Shown here piece by piece: positions 42,401-56,100 of a stretch of 64,000 bases of DNA (position 1 is its first letter; every line of letters starts with the position of its first letter). A program made the translations under genes and the position numbers. Under the pieces are notes generated by a model. That model did no database searches, was not told where the DNA came from, and saw only the letters and a list, made by a program, of their open reading frames with translations. The stretch covers positions 2,064,501 through 2,128,500 of the forward strand of contig JAJTWR010000269.1 of assembly GCA_021613335.1 (NCBI GenBank). The letters are read 5' to 3'. The stretch is from Whitmania pigra. Its lineage: Eukaryota > Annelida > Clitellata > Hirudinida > Haemopidae.

Positions 42401-45400
42401 TGAAGAAAATAGTATTGGCAACCAAATAATTTCTGAATGTGTTTGCAACAAAGGATTTCAGAGTAATTCAATTTATCATGAATGCACAGGTTGTTCAACT
42501 TTTTTCTTCTTTGATTAAGCAAATATAATCATTAAACATAATACCAATAGAAATAATATTCTCAATAGCCTAATCATGATATTTTGAAAAAATGCGAATT
42601 TAAACTTTGTAACAATTTTAATTTGAGTTGTTAAAGCTTCATCCTTCTTTATGTAAATAAATTAATGTGGATATCATTCAACTCTTTACAGACATAGATG
42701 AATGTCAAACTAATCCTTGCAATGGACCATCTGAAACATGCGTCAACACTATTGGATCGTTTATGTGTATTTGTTCACCTGGATATAATTATGCAAACCA
42801 ATCAGATTGCGGAGGTGAAACCTCTGCATTTGTATTACTTTTTCTACATAAAGATTTATTGCATCTCAACAGTAAATAATCTCAGTAAATTTGTATTTTT
42901 TTACAGACGGATGCAGTGAGAACCTTTATTTTTGTGAGAACGCAGACACTTGCAATAAAGTCCAAGGCTACAAGTGTGATCTCAAAAGAGAGGGTATGCT
43001 ATAGGGCAATAATAACTAAAGTTCATCTTTTCCTTTTATTTAATAAGCGTCAAATATTATTGTTATTAATATTATTTGTAATACTATATCAGTCATTTAT
43101 TTTATATTGGCTCTAATTTGGACTCTGACAAATGCTGTTCAACTGAAAGAAACCAGCCCTGATAACATGAAATGATAACACGATGATAATTATGATATTA
43201 TTAGTTCGTTCTAAAATAATTTCAAAAAAAGTTACGATTGCTCCTGGTTGCCTGACAACAAACGGTTGCGATGAACATCAGGATTTTATGTCCATGGACA
43301 AGGAAGGTTTGATAACATAAGTTTTTATTTTACCATAGTTTCATTATTTAATGTGTTAGTAATTTTATATAATTTGGATGTTTGAATGTTTTCACATGTA
43401 AAATTAGTTTAATTAATTTAAAAATTGGCTAAATAACATGGTTATTATTCTTTTAATGTTTTCAGAATCGAATGCCGGTAAAATAGTTGGAGCTGTATTG
43501 GGAACGATTGTAACGCTCATTGTAGCATCATCAATCGCAGTACTTCTATATTACTTGTTCATCAAAAGGTGTGTTACTTGAAATTGAAAATATAATGATT
43601 ACATATTCGTTATTACATTACATTAAATATTTTTCCCATAGAAAGAACAGAGTTGATGATGAAAAACAAGGTTTGCTAAAAAGACTTTATCATTGAATAT
43701 ATTTTAGTTAAACCTGGAAATAATTGATCTCAGTTACAAGCTCGGACATCGTTGAAGAAGACAACAAGATAATTGTTCCAGAAGTGAAGGAATACTATCT
43801 CAATCACAAAAACGATATCGTTACTCAATTTAATGTGAGATTGAAAATAATTATTACGATAACTTTATTTGCATTACTTTATTTGTATTTGTTAAATGAT
43901 TAATTTTGTAATGATTAAATTTTTAAGTATAGTAACTGTTTATGCGGAAATTACTAATAATAATAAATTCAGGATTGTCGATTAAATTTTGGTTATTCAC
44001 AAGCAACGGCTTGCTTGTTGGAAAATACCAACAAAAACAGATCTCGAAATATTCTCCCTTGTGAGTTGAATTATTTTGTCAATAGTTCTGTTTTATTAGT
44101 CTAATTTCAAGAACTGTAATTATAAAGTTTGTATTATTCTTGATGTCATGTTATCTATGTTTTGCTCTTTTTTTGTTCATATTTCTTAGAAACCACCTTA
44201 ACAAAATCATAACGGCACATAATATTAAATTTTGTAACTTTTATTAACTTCAAAGATGATCACAACCGAGTTGTTCTGAATTACGAACATGATTACATCA
44301 ATGCTAGCTTTGTTCAGGTAACGATTGCTTAAAATTGTAAAAGGCTTATAATAATTGTTGCGGTTTAAAATTTATTTGCCCACCTCACAGACATATGGGA
44401 CCCTCTCAAACGTGTACTTTATAGCAGCGCAAGGTAAAAACATTTAATTAATCTCTTAACTTTTAAGACATTTTTTAGGATTGTTTGTAGATTCCATATT
44501 TAAAAAAAATGGAATTGACAATAAATTAAAAAATATAAGTTAATATAAACTTTTTTTAACAAGGTCCTAAACATGAAACAGTCGAAGATTTCTGGAGAAT
44601 GACTTGGGATAATAATGTCAAGATAGTTGTCATGCTAAGTAAATGTTACGAACACGATAAGGTCAGTTAATCATAATCATTTCTCTCCTTGAGGTATTTT
44701 AATAAAGTCAAACTTGTTAAAAAAAATCGAAATTCTTGAAATTAGGAAATGTGCCATCAATATTGGCCTAACGAGGGAAGCATGGAAATTGGTGATTTTG
44801 TGATAAAAAGTCAAGAAAAAGAGGAATCTTTGAACGTTATCAAAACAACTTTCCAGGTTTTGCATGTAAGTATCAAATTTCTTGAAATTTAGTAAAATTA
44901 ATTTTTATTTTTAAATGTCTTCATTGCTAAAATATAAAAAATAATATTTGTTATACTCAATTTCATTGGGAGAGCTGCTTAGATAAGTTAGATTATAAGA
45001 CAAACTTTGAAGCAAACAAATTTAGTTTGTATGTTAGAAACAATTAATGGGTTTACAACAATAATCTTTAATTAAAAAATTATAAACAAGTTTCATAGAA
45101 TGTTTTTTTATCAATTTATTAAGTTTATGCAGAGGTTAGGTAGATGAATAGCAAAGATGTAAAACAGGATACTAATAAGCAGGACATACTTATTGGAATG
45201 TTCTTGAATTTTGTAAAAGGAAAGTAATCCAATTAGCTGATAAGATTAGTAACGTAATAATCACATCCTTATAAAATAAGTCTAAACAAGGTTGTTTATA
45301 TTATTCATATAGGTTTAAATGACTTGCAGATATAGCCTTGAAAATGAAAACCTAATTATATTACTCAGTATTTTAACTCAGTATTTCAAATAAGCGTCAC

Positions 45401-48062
45401 TAAGTGATTATTATTAATATTTAATATTTCATAGAATGATGAAGAAAGGAAAATTTATCACTTTTCTTATATTTCATGGATGGACAACACTGCACCTGAA
45501 AATATATTCAGTTTGTTGAACCTTCGTGAAAAAGTGTTGTCCCTGATTGATCAAGAATCCGAAAATACAATCGTGGTTCACTGCAGGTAGGTGTTGAAAT
45601 GGTTTTGTTAATTTTTCTAAAAACGATGTTACGTGACTCTGGGGCACAAAGAAGTTGTTGAAAGTTGCAGCGAGTGACATGTCGTGAGGTTGTTGATGGA
45701 AGCTATTGAATTATAAATGCCATAGTTAGATTTCTTGCTTGCTTTCATTTGACAGTATAGTTAGTTGTTTATTAAGCAAGCTATTGTTTAGTTTAGTTTA
45801 GTTTAATAATTTTCAACCGTATGTTATTACAATGTCAATTTAAAATTTATTTTTTATTAATTCATAATTTCCAGTGATGGGGCAGGACGAACAGGAACCT
45901 TCATAGCATTGGATTATTTATTAAGACAAGCAGAAAACGAGGGATGTGTTGATTTCTACGAATGCTTGAATTTCCTGAGAAATCAGAGATGCAACATGAT
46001 TCAGTCTCTTGTAGGCCTTAGTCTTATTTTGAAAAACGTTAAATTATAAATTTATAAAAAAAAACTGAGTTAATTAATTCAATGATATATGCATTGCACA
46101 TTTGAGCTAATCGTTATATTTTAAATCAGAATCAATACGAGTTATGTTTCCGTGCAATTGCAATGTTCCACATGTTAGGAAAGTCAACTTTTATATCCAC
46201 CGAAGATTGTAATGTCTTTAAAAACAAAATGAAAACATTAACTGATGAGATGGTCCAGAAACAATTTGATGTGAGTCTTGTGACTTTGAAAGAATTTCAT
46301 TTATAATTCAATAAAATGTTTATTTCAACAGATAATTGACGAAGACGTTAGTGTTAAGAAAGGTATTAGCTGATTTTTTCTTATTTTTTTTTTTTTATTT
46401 TATTTATTTAGCCAATTTTTTGAGTGCCTTACGTATCCCAACAGGATGTGAAGGCACTTAATCGACCTACCATTTATATAGCGCCCCTACTCCAGGGCGC
46501 TCCCTGGCGGTGCGAGCTGGGTTGCGAACACGACACTTAACGACTGTTGCTTTCACCGTCGTTCGCAGGCACGCAACCCTCTACGCTAACTCGCACGCCC
46601 GAATAAGTGCATTTAATTAAACTGATTAAACATGTGCATGGTGAATAAATTTAAGTAATTGCAACTTACAACGGTAACAACAGCTAATGTCGTCATAAAC
46701 TGCTCTTCAAATCCTATTGAAGCCGTACTTGCACCGGTAAGTCACAACTTTAGACAAAATTTATTTTCACATACAATAAATAATAATACATAATTAATAC
46801 ATAATTTATGCATAAAATACATAATATATTATATAAATGTTATCCACTCCAAGAGCTCTCAGAAATCGTCATCATTTGCCATCGGGGTCATGCCCAGTGC
46901 TTTTGTGGTCGAAGATTTATTTGAAATATTTGATGGAAATTGCAGTATGTTGATACTGTTGGACAACGAGGTGGGATTAAATCCTCTTAAAATTTAATAT
47001 CAGAATTAATATAATTATTTATAATTTTAATTAAAATGATTTTAAATGCCAGGTTTTTATATTATTTTGTTTTTTTAGGATTTAACTTTACTACCCAATG
47101 ATGGCCAACAAATTCTTCATAAAAACAGTTCTATTCAATTGACTGAAACAAATTATTGCAATTTTTACAAAAAATATTCTTTTAAAATCGACAAAGAATG
47201 TGAATTCACAAACGAAAACACTGACTTGTCTGATCATTCTGATGTGAGGATATGGTTTTCTGTTAGATAAACAGTTTTGGAGGAATTTACGATTACTTAA
47301 TTGACTAATTTTGTTACATAGAATTGTAATGTTAATTAATTTTTGCCACTTATTTGTTAGGTGGATTAGATTATTTCAGATAATTTCTAACGATTATTTC
47401 ATTAATTAATAAACTTGCAACTATCAGTTAAATTTATCTATCATATGATATCTATGATAGCAATAATAACAATTAATTATTTTCATTATTCATCAGACAA
47501 ATGTCCTCCCAAATGCGTTCTTGTTGCACGTCAGTAAAGATGTCAGCGCATCATTCGATGACCTTGTCCAATTGTATTTGGTTGTCAAGCCTGTTTTGGA
47601 TCACATAGACAAACCTGCTGTTACAGTACTGAGCAGGTTACTGAATAAATGTTTTGTATTGTAGATTAACATGTTTTAAAAATGTAATCATCTACAGGAG
47701 TGGATATAAAGATGCTGGTTTTCTGGTTGCTGCGTTTAATATCATGCAAATGATTGACATTTCTAAAGAAGTTGATGTCTATGAAACCGTGTTTGAACTC
47801 AGGAACGTACAACCTGAAATCATGAATGATTTTGTGAGTAAAACATTTCAATTATTCATTTTTATTAAAATGTTTTAATTACCGGGTAAAGAGGGGGTCT
47901 ACAAAACATTTAGGATGTTGATGTGAATTATTTAATTTTTAAATACAGAACCTATTCAAGAACTTATATTCGTTTGTGAATCACATCACGAATAAGACAA
48001 GTAAAATTTTGAACTCTGAATTTCTGCCAGTAAAGGGGGACCGGTCTGAGACTACCGAATGA
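39426..48062 (+). CDS. WSC-EGF receptor tyrosine phosphatase R2, probable pseudophosphatase
   Basis: 28 exons: 39426-39486, 39634-39764, 39931-40054, 40213-40355, 40987-41119, 41340-41474, 42361-42489, 42692-42814, 42907-42993, 43232-43306, 43466-43568, 43642-43670, 43734-43834, 43973-44060, 44256-44317, 44391-44433, 44564-44661, 44746-44865, 45435-45586, 45875-46010, 46130-46270, 46332-46362, 46684-46736, 46854-46970, 47079-47243, 47497-47636, 47698-47833, 47949-48062; 989 residues, no frame breaks. Order: signal peptide, WSC1 (21-105), WSC2 (106-197), GWKG Cys module, EGF-like, cbEGF (DIDEC), four-Cys module, membrane helix (about 385-413), D1, D2. In D1 the WPD loop reads WMD (610-612) and the P-loop [10 protein letters not shown] (Cys 645, Asp 647). 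The same Ala-to-Asp change occurs in inactive vertebrate PTPRN/IA-2, so D1 is probably dead or very weak. D2 has [10 protein letters not shown] in place of the P-loop. AATAAA at 48118-48123. Confidence 0.85.
42070..42185 (-). mobile_element. Degenerate SINE fragment
   Basis: GGCTGGGTTTCGAACATGACATATTGCGACTGTAGCC-type sequence matches the B-box half of the SINE family at 10990, 25236 and 46379, with many changes in the A-box end. It lies in the large intron after exon 41340-41474 of R2. Confidence 0.55.
46379..46600 (-). mobile_element. tRNA-derived SINE, copy 3, with A-rich tail
   Basis: On the - strand: A box TAGCGTAGAGG (exact consensus fit), B box TGTTCGCAACC (two mismatches), body with GGCGCT and GCGCTATATAAATGG, extra 3' body, then an A-rich tail (plus strand T-rich 46379-46410). 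It lies in an R2 intron, antisense to the gene. Confidence 0.8.
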
Positions 48063-50139
48063 AAAGATGAATTACTTCCTTTATTTAAATGCATGTGTAA
48101 CTTAAATGTACTGTTATAATAAACTATTATTAAGTAAACAATTACATAAATTTGATTATTTTTAATTTTATAATCTTCCGATTGTATTTGTTGCATCATT
48201 TTGTTTTTAAAACATTCTCGCTTTCATTTAAGCGTTATTTTTAATGTGTATCATTAATGAATCATTTTTCAAATGTAATCAAATAAAAAATCATTAACAT
48301 TTGCAATCGACAAACATGTAATGGTTTGACAATTTGAAAACTAAATTCAAATTTAATTTCATTTGTTTTTTATTAGATGCTTTAAATAATTAATGTGCAA
48401 TCATGAAAACAATGGATCTTATTTTTGTTATAAGGTTATAATTTGATAACTAACACAGAAAAGGTATTATAGTGAATAAAAACGTAAAAAAAAAGAGAAA
48501 AATTGTCGCATTTCTTCAGAGTTATAATTGACAAATTAGTGAAAGTTAAAGATAGAAAAATATTGACAGTATTTGTTGAGGCACATTTATTAAAACGAAG
48601 TGACTTAATTTATGATATTTGAGGGTTTTTCCGATGTCCTTGCATTAGCGATCATCCTCAAAGCGAACTATGAAGAAAAGGGGTTAAGACAATGCGGATG
48701 GTCAAACAAATGTGTAAGAAAATTTATTTTTTTAAATTTTATTTTATTATTAAAAATCAAACTGAAAAGTTCTTGAGACCACTAACACAAGTCTGTAAAA
48801 TTACATACAAAAAGAACACAAACTCCGAATGGCAAGGATAATCAGGTATATGTTAAGAAACTATTAAAGTCGCTTATTAGCATATTAAAACTAGAAATTG
48901 TATTTGAGTTTATGATTTCATTTGGCAGTGCATTCCATGATTTTACAATCCTATTGCAGAAGCAATGTAAAGCAAAGTCTGTTGAAAATTTACTATGTCG
49001 AAGTTTGAAACTGTGTCCTCTCGTGCCTGGGTAATCGGACGAGTAGCATATGTCTCAGGGGGAGTTCGCAAACCCATTTAGTAATTTGAAGCAAAACGTT
49101 AAGTTTGCCAGGAATTGGTGTCTCTCCAGGGTCATAAGTTTAAAAGCTACTGTAAAATTGAGGATTTTTGCAAGTGTTGAAACTCCGGTCTAAAATATGT
49201 TGGCAAGGAGATATGGTTGAAACGACCAGGTTTATGTGAATGTTTTGTTCTATAAAAATACTTTTTATATAATAAGGAGCACGAGCGATGCACCGATTTT
49301 AAAAGCACTTTTTGTTATTCTTACGTAAATATTTTATATTGTATTTAAATGCAAGCCGTACAATCTAATAACTATAAATATTTTAAAAAGAAATGTTGGT
49401 TACAATAAAATTATGTGTCATTATTTTGTAAAACCACTGAGCAAGATTTTAAATTTTGGTTTTTAAGTTAAAAATCGCGATAATTTAGTATTAATATTAT
49501 TATTATTGTTAATATTATTATTTTTAATGTCATTATCATTGTTATTATTATGATCATTATCATTATTAGTATTTTTATTTTTATTATTATCATTATCATT
49601 ATTATTAGTAATGTCTAATAATTTCAATATTTTAATATTAATCATCAGACAAATAACAACACTAGTCTGTAATCCTACAAAATTGATATTCTTAAGAAAA
49701 CAATTTCACTGCTTTCGATTCAAACAAAGTCGAACAATGAATTACGATTCGTAATCAAATTGAAAAACGAGGAAGTCTCACTATGGGGACACCACGATAC
49801 TTTCTTAAAATTCTATTTTTAGCTATTAGTAATATTAGTAATAGGCTACCAATTTCAATGGAAGGTACGAATAGCAAATTAAGCAAAATAACGCATATTA
49901 ATAGAATTTAATAATTTCAGTCAGCAAGTATGAATTTAAGTTTATACAAATAAAATTTTGTATTAGTTTTTAACAAATTTCCAAAGATATTCAAAAATAG
50001 ATTTAAAGAAACTTATTCCATAAAATAGAAAGGATTTTGGACATCTTTGTACAAAATTAATCATAAAATCTGTTGAACAAATGGTTTAAAACGCTGATGG
50101 ATTACAGGCTCGTTCAGTAATTATTAGATAATTGTAATT
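48063..50139. other. Gap between phosphatase genes R2 and R3
   Basis: 3' UTR of R2 to about 48145, then AT-rich sequence holding the LINE remnant at 48842-49190 and an ATT/ATC-rich simple stretch near 49490-49612. The last part is the upstream region of R3. No other gene is supported. Confidence 0.5.
48842..49190 (-). mobile_element. 3' end remnant of a non-LTR retrotransposon (LINE)
   Basis: On the - strand a decayed frame gives TLERHQFLANL, FKLLNGF, then after a stop TRGHSFKL, RIVKSWNALPNEII and a stop at 48842-48844. This TRGH...KL...R-V-x-x-WN-x-LP series is the typical C-terminal end of reverse-transcriptase proteins of CR1/L2/jockey-type LINEs. At least one in-frame stop interrupts it and the rest of the element is absent. 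It is a 5'-truncated dead copy. An L2/CR1-like LINE would be the expected driver of the SINE family here (inference). Confidence 0.7.
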
Positions 50140-53100
50140 ATGAAAGTTGTGATAATAGTTTTGTTAAATATTACGCTTATTCTGTGTACACACCTCCGTG
50201 AAGGTAAAACTTAATATTATTTATTTATTTATTCATTATTTATTTATTACACAGTAGGTACAACATTTTTCATAAATTGACAATTACATCTAATAATTGC
50301 AACTCATGTAAGTTGTCTAGATTCAAATGTTTAAATGATTATATAATTTCTGCATTTAAATGTATTTAAACAATGTTCTACATCAAAAGCTTCATGTGAA
50401 GAACTTTATGTTGGATGCTACACAAATTTTACTGGATTTGTCAAGAAAACTCCAATTCAATCGGTTTTTCAATGTTTGAATGAATGCAGAAGTCAAATAT
50501 CTTCATTCGCTGCCATCAAGGTCTGATTAAGATTTATGCCACACAACTGAATAGCTAAAATAAAAACTTTAGCATATAATAATTTTATGAAGAATGGATC
50601 AACTTGTTATTGCGGAAATATAACAAACACAAGAGTTCCGTCATTCAATTGCAATTTTACCTGCAATGTTAATAGTGGAATGTGTGAAGGAAATAATGTG
50701 TTTGCCGTTTATACAGGTACAAATTCAATTAACTTTTATTTTTAAATCTCAACCAATAACTTCACTAATATGTTGTTATATTCACTTTATTTTATATTTT
50801 ATAATTGATACACAATCTAAATTCAAATGTTGCAATTAAACACTTAGACATTCCAACTTATCAAGGATGTTTCAAGGATGACAACGACAACAGAGATATG
50901 AAGGAATTCATAAAAGACTATAATGATATGACAATGGAGATGTGCTACGAAAAATGTTCATTATTAAATTACACATTTATGGGAGTTCAGGTAATTCTAG
51001 TTCAACCTTTTAGTTATCGCTATAATTAAATTATTTAAACAACTGGTAAATAATACCCTTGTAACGACTAATGTTTTATTGCAAATGTCAATAAACTTAG
51101 TTTTCGATAAATACAATTAATGAATGAGAAAATATTACGCTTATTCTAACAAAGGTCTGATGAATGGACGAATTGAAGTGTTAAAATGCTCAATCAGATA
51201 CAGTACACCGCATTTTATTAAATATTTTTACTAGTAAAATGGTTAAATTATTAGAGTGGCGGTTCATGCTTTTGTGGCCAACAATATGGTAAACATGGAA
51301 AAGCTCCAGAATCAGACTGCAACATGACATGCACTGGAGATAAAAGTAAAATATGTGGAGGTCTTTCCAGAAACAGTGTTTATTCGGGTAAATACTGTTT
51401 TCTATTTTCACAAACATACGTCATTTTATCATTGAAGCTATTATCAATATTACTATTTTACTTTCAAATAATTGATGATTCTGAATGATCCTAGCATTTG
51501 CTTGTCATAAAATTTTCAAAACTATCTTTAGTGACTTACAGTACATGATAGAGTTGCCAGTGTTTTATCGATATATCGATTGTCTTCACCGATATTTGAT
51601 ATATTTTGTTCTAATATCGATATGTAAATTATGTCCTAATGTTTATTGGGTAATTTATTTTAAAATATATTATAAAATGTTTTATATTTGTTACGATACC
51701 TAACGATTAATGTTGTGAGCCTAGGATTAAGCTGTAATTTACTTCCGAGCTTTGTGAAAAGAATAGCATAATAATTATTTCAAATATGGAATTATTTTTC
51801 CAATAACGGATTCATTGTCAAACAAGGTGAAATCAATAATCAGTTAATTCACTCATTCAAACAAGCACTTTGGATGAATTGATGATTGAAATGTTTTAAG
51901 AAGGATCATGTCAAAACGAGTTGGAAAAGATAAAGTCTCTGCCATTCTGTGTAAATGTAACAAAGTACAATTGTCTATTAGAAATTTATAATGTATTTAG
52001 CTTGTTTTGAATATGTTATTGACGCATTTAGTCTTGACGACTAAAACTCAATCTGTTATTGTTAAATAAGTTAACTGGCTTTAAATAAAACATAGTCGAC
52101 CTTGCTAAATATTATAATTATTAATAAGCTGCAAATATTTTAGAAAAATTAAATCTGCAACAATAAGTAAATGTATCTAATAGCCAACATGTAACATTAA
52201 CATTAAATCACATTCCTTACTATCAAATCTTGTCCTACCTTCAGATGAAGAAATGACACTTAAAAAATCGAACATCTCAACTTTGGACTTTTAAGTAAAT
52301 AATAAAAGCATATTAATATACGAAAGCGAAAAACTTTGATAACAAAATCAAGATCAACACACGATAAACACTTCTCACGTCCTCTCAATCCCACTCCATC
52401 CGCCTTAATTCTCTCTGCGCAACTCATTCCGACTCTTGCTCAGCAGTTATTGGTGTATATGTTTGTAATGTTAATTAATGTCTGTTTCATAACTAAATAA
52501 ATTTATCTTTATTTATTTGACTAAAATCCGTTTCGTTATTAAGACGAATTGGATATGCGATTCATCTTACTAGCTCTATTATATACCTAACTGGCAGATC
52601 ATAGATCATGTTATAAATTACACGGTCATTCAAACAATAACAGCACGGGGGGTAAACTTGCAAACATCACAATATTTAAAAAAATTGAAATTTCGAAATT
52701 ACTGAACCCTCAAGACATAACCCTGACATACACTAAACTAATATTATTGCACATTATTAAATGTTCGATGGTTGTATTCTTCAGCAATTTAAAGAATAAA
52801 TATATTTAAGGAATACTCCATTTTTTAGTTGGACATCTTCCTCGTTTGAACAAAAGTTATAGTGAAGTATTTCATTGTCTCACTGGAGCAACTGACATGC
52901 AGGGTACATGCACCAGTAAAATTTGTCGACCGGGATGGAAAGGAACCAAGTGCGACCAACGAGGTTATAGTTTCACATATTAAATATTTCATTCCAAATC
53001 ACCAAATCATCATAGCATGTGACGCCACCACTGAGATGAGTAAGTTATAAAACTATTAATATTTTTAATATTTTTATCACTCGGTATCAGAAATATGATT

Positions 53101-56100
53101 TTTTGTACTTTGACCAAACGCCATTACGTCGTGGTGGTTGATAAGATGTAAATTTAGTTCTAGAGCACCTAGATAAATAATATTACTTATTATAATAATA
53201 ACAATAAAATATTAAATGTTTATATCAAATTAAAGTTATTTGAGAGATCTATTTGAAAGAAAAATTTAAAATGATGATCAGTCAGATATTGCGGTAATTT
53301 GACGTGCAATAAGATAATTAAAAAACTTAATTTGAATACACAGCTTTCACTTTTTTAAAGATAATTACCTAAATTTAAAATTTCTTCATTTTTGATTAAC
53401 AATTAAAATTATAGAATGCGCCTCAAATAATGGCAACTGTGGACAGCATAAATGTAAAAACATTACAATTGACAACCGAATCATTTCTGAATGTGTTTGC
53501 AAGGAGGGATTCCAAAGTATTTCAATTTATGACGAATGCACAGGTTGTCATTGCACTAACATTTTCTTGTTCCAACAACATTGAATATTATTTATGTTTT
53601 TTATTAAAAATCCTTTGGTAATTTTGCTGCGATTGCATGAGATCTCATTCGCTGAAATTACTCTTTACTCAATTAAAATTAAATTAATTAAAATGATCTC
53701 AAAAAAGTTTAATAAAACACAAGGAAGCATATGAGTTCTTATTTTTAATATTAATGTTGACATTGAAATTTGAAAAATTTTCTTGATAATGATATTTAAT
53801 TGACAGTTAACTCTTTAAAGATATAGATAAATGTCAAAGTAATCCTTGCAATGAACCATCTGAAACCTGCATCAACACGATTGGATCGTACATGTGTATT
53901 TGTTCACATGGATATAACAACATCAGTCAATTAGGTTGCAATGGTAAGAATGATCTAAGTAGGAGCTATAAAATAAAAATTATTAGTATTTTCTATTAGC
54001 AATATATTTGGCAATTAATTTTTCTGTTTACAAAACATTTTTCAGTCCAATGCATCGGTGGTCTTCTTGAATGTCAAAATATGACTTCATGTGAGAAGAT
54101 CCAAAATTACACGTGTTTATCAGAAGATTCTGATAAATCACCTGATTGGCCAAACAACAGTAAAATAATTGGAGGTGTATTAGGAACAATAGCAGTCATT
54201 CTTCTTTTGGCTGCCATAGCAATATTAGGATACTGTTTGTTCGTGAAAAGGTTTGTGATTTTCAATCACGTTTAAGATTTAAACAATTAAACGAGACCAA
54301 TTTTTTAATCAACAGAAAGAAAAGCATTAAACATGGAAAATATGGTATGTTATGGTATAATACGTTTAATTTTAATGAATGCCAATTTGTAATTAGGAAA
54401 TTATATTTTTAGTACCAAAATTGGAAGCTTGCTTAGAAACATCTGAAATAGAAACCAACAAGATAATTGTTTCTGAAGTGAAGACTTATTATGAAAATCA
54501 CAAAAAGAAAATTAATGAACAATTTAATGTTAGTTGTAAAAATAATTGGTTTAAATATATTACGATTCACAACAAGGTCATAGAGAATCACATCCAAAAA
54601 CAATTTCAGAAATGTCGAAAAGATTTTGGCCATCCGCAATTAGTGGCGTGTCTGCCACAAAATGGGACAAAAAATAGATTCAAAAAGATGTTTCCGTGTA
54701 AGTTCAACAACTTTTGTTTATATTAAATGATCCCAAAATGTCCGCCATGAAATATTTGATAAACCGCCACAGGCGGGAACCTAACCTTCTGAGATAGCAT
54801 GTTCATAACACATGATATTACACGTGATAAAATTAATATTATTTTTGAAAAAATTTAATCAATGATTACTTTCAATTTCAAAGATGATCACAACAGAGTT
54901 AATCTGAAAGACAAAAATGATTACATCAACGCCAGTTTCATTAAGGTATCTGGAGTTGCATATTTGTTTAAAGGTTTAAACCTGATTTCCTTTTTGCAGA
55001 CGTACGCCAACTCAATAAATATGCGTTTTATAGCAGCTCAAGGTAAAGACATGATAATAAGTTATAGTTTGACACATATTTAATCTGTTTCAAAATATGT
55101 TATAAAGTTTATGGTACATAAATTTATTATTTTTATTTATTGAGACATTGTTAATCCGGTCCATATTCGGGTTCCAAATGTAAATTATTTTATTAAATAA
55201 AGTATTTAAATTTGTAGGAGTGTTTAAAAATACATTTATCCATTTATTGAATTTGTGTTTGTAGGTCCTAAGCATGAGACCGCTGAAGATTTCTGGAAGA
55301 TGATATGGGAAAACAATGTGGAAATTGTCGTAATGCTAACCAGATGTTATGAGAATGATAAGGTTAATCTTATTTACTCCTCGAATAATGATGATTCTCA
55401 ATTATTTTATTTGGTTTTTTCTTTTTTCTGTTGGTTTATTTTTCTACTTAGTCAAATAAAATTTCTCTTAATAAAAAAAAATTATACTCAAAACCCCTAA
55501 AATAAAATAACTCCTGATCCAGGAAAAATGTTTTCAATACTGGCCTGACAATTCAGACAATGATATGAAAATTGGAGAATTTGTAATCCAAATTAACATA
55601 GAAGAAAAACGCTTGAATTACATCAGGAGAACTTTCAAAGTTGTTCGAGTAGGTTATGAGCTATTTTCTGAATATTTATTAAAATATTTAATATGTAATA
55701 ACAAATAATGTAGTTATATGTTATACGTGTCAGATAAGTTTAATTCCTTATTGGACTTTGTGTGTAAGGAGGCACACACGAGTTTGAATATGAATTATGA
55801 TTTGCGCATGATAAAGTGATTAAATAGTATCAAGCGATGATTAAGCAACATAGTAGAAAGATTGGCATAACGTGTAATCTCACTACAACAATTTACAGAA
55901 TAATGAAGAAAGAGAATTATGTCACTTTTTATACGTAGCATGGATGGACAAGACAGTTCCTGACAATGTATTCTGTTTACTGAATCTTCGAGAAAAAGTG
56001 ATGTCCATTGTTGATAAAAAGCCTCAGAACAGCATCGTCGTCCATTGCAGGTGGATCGAAGAAATATAAATAAATTAGATAATAATTAATAAATTACTAC

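Noticed and set aside
51190..51417. Similar antisense open frames at 51190-51417 and 60889-61176
   Set aside because: Their similarity to each other is explained by the inverted duplication of the WSC2 exon of R3 and S3, not by a conserved antisense gene.
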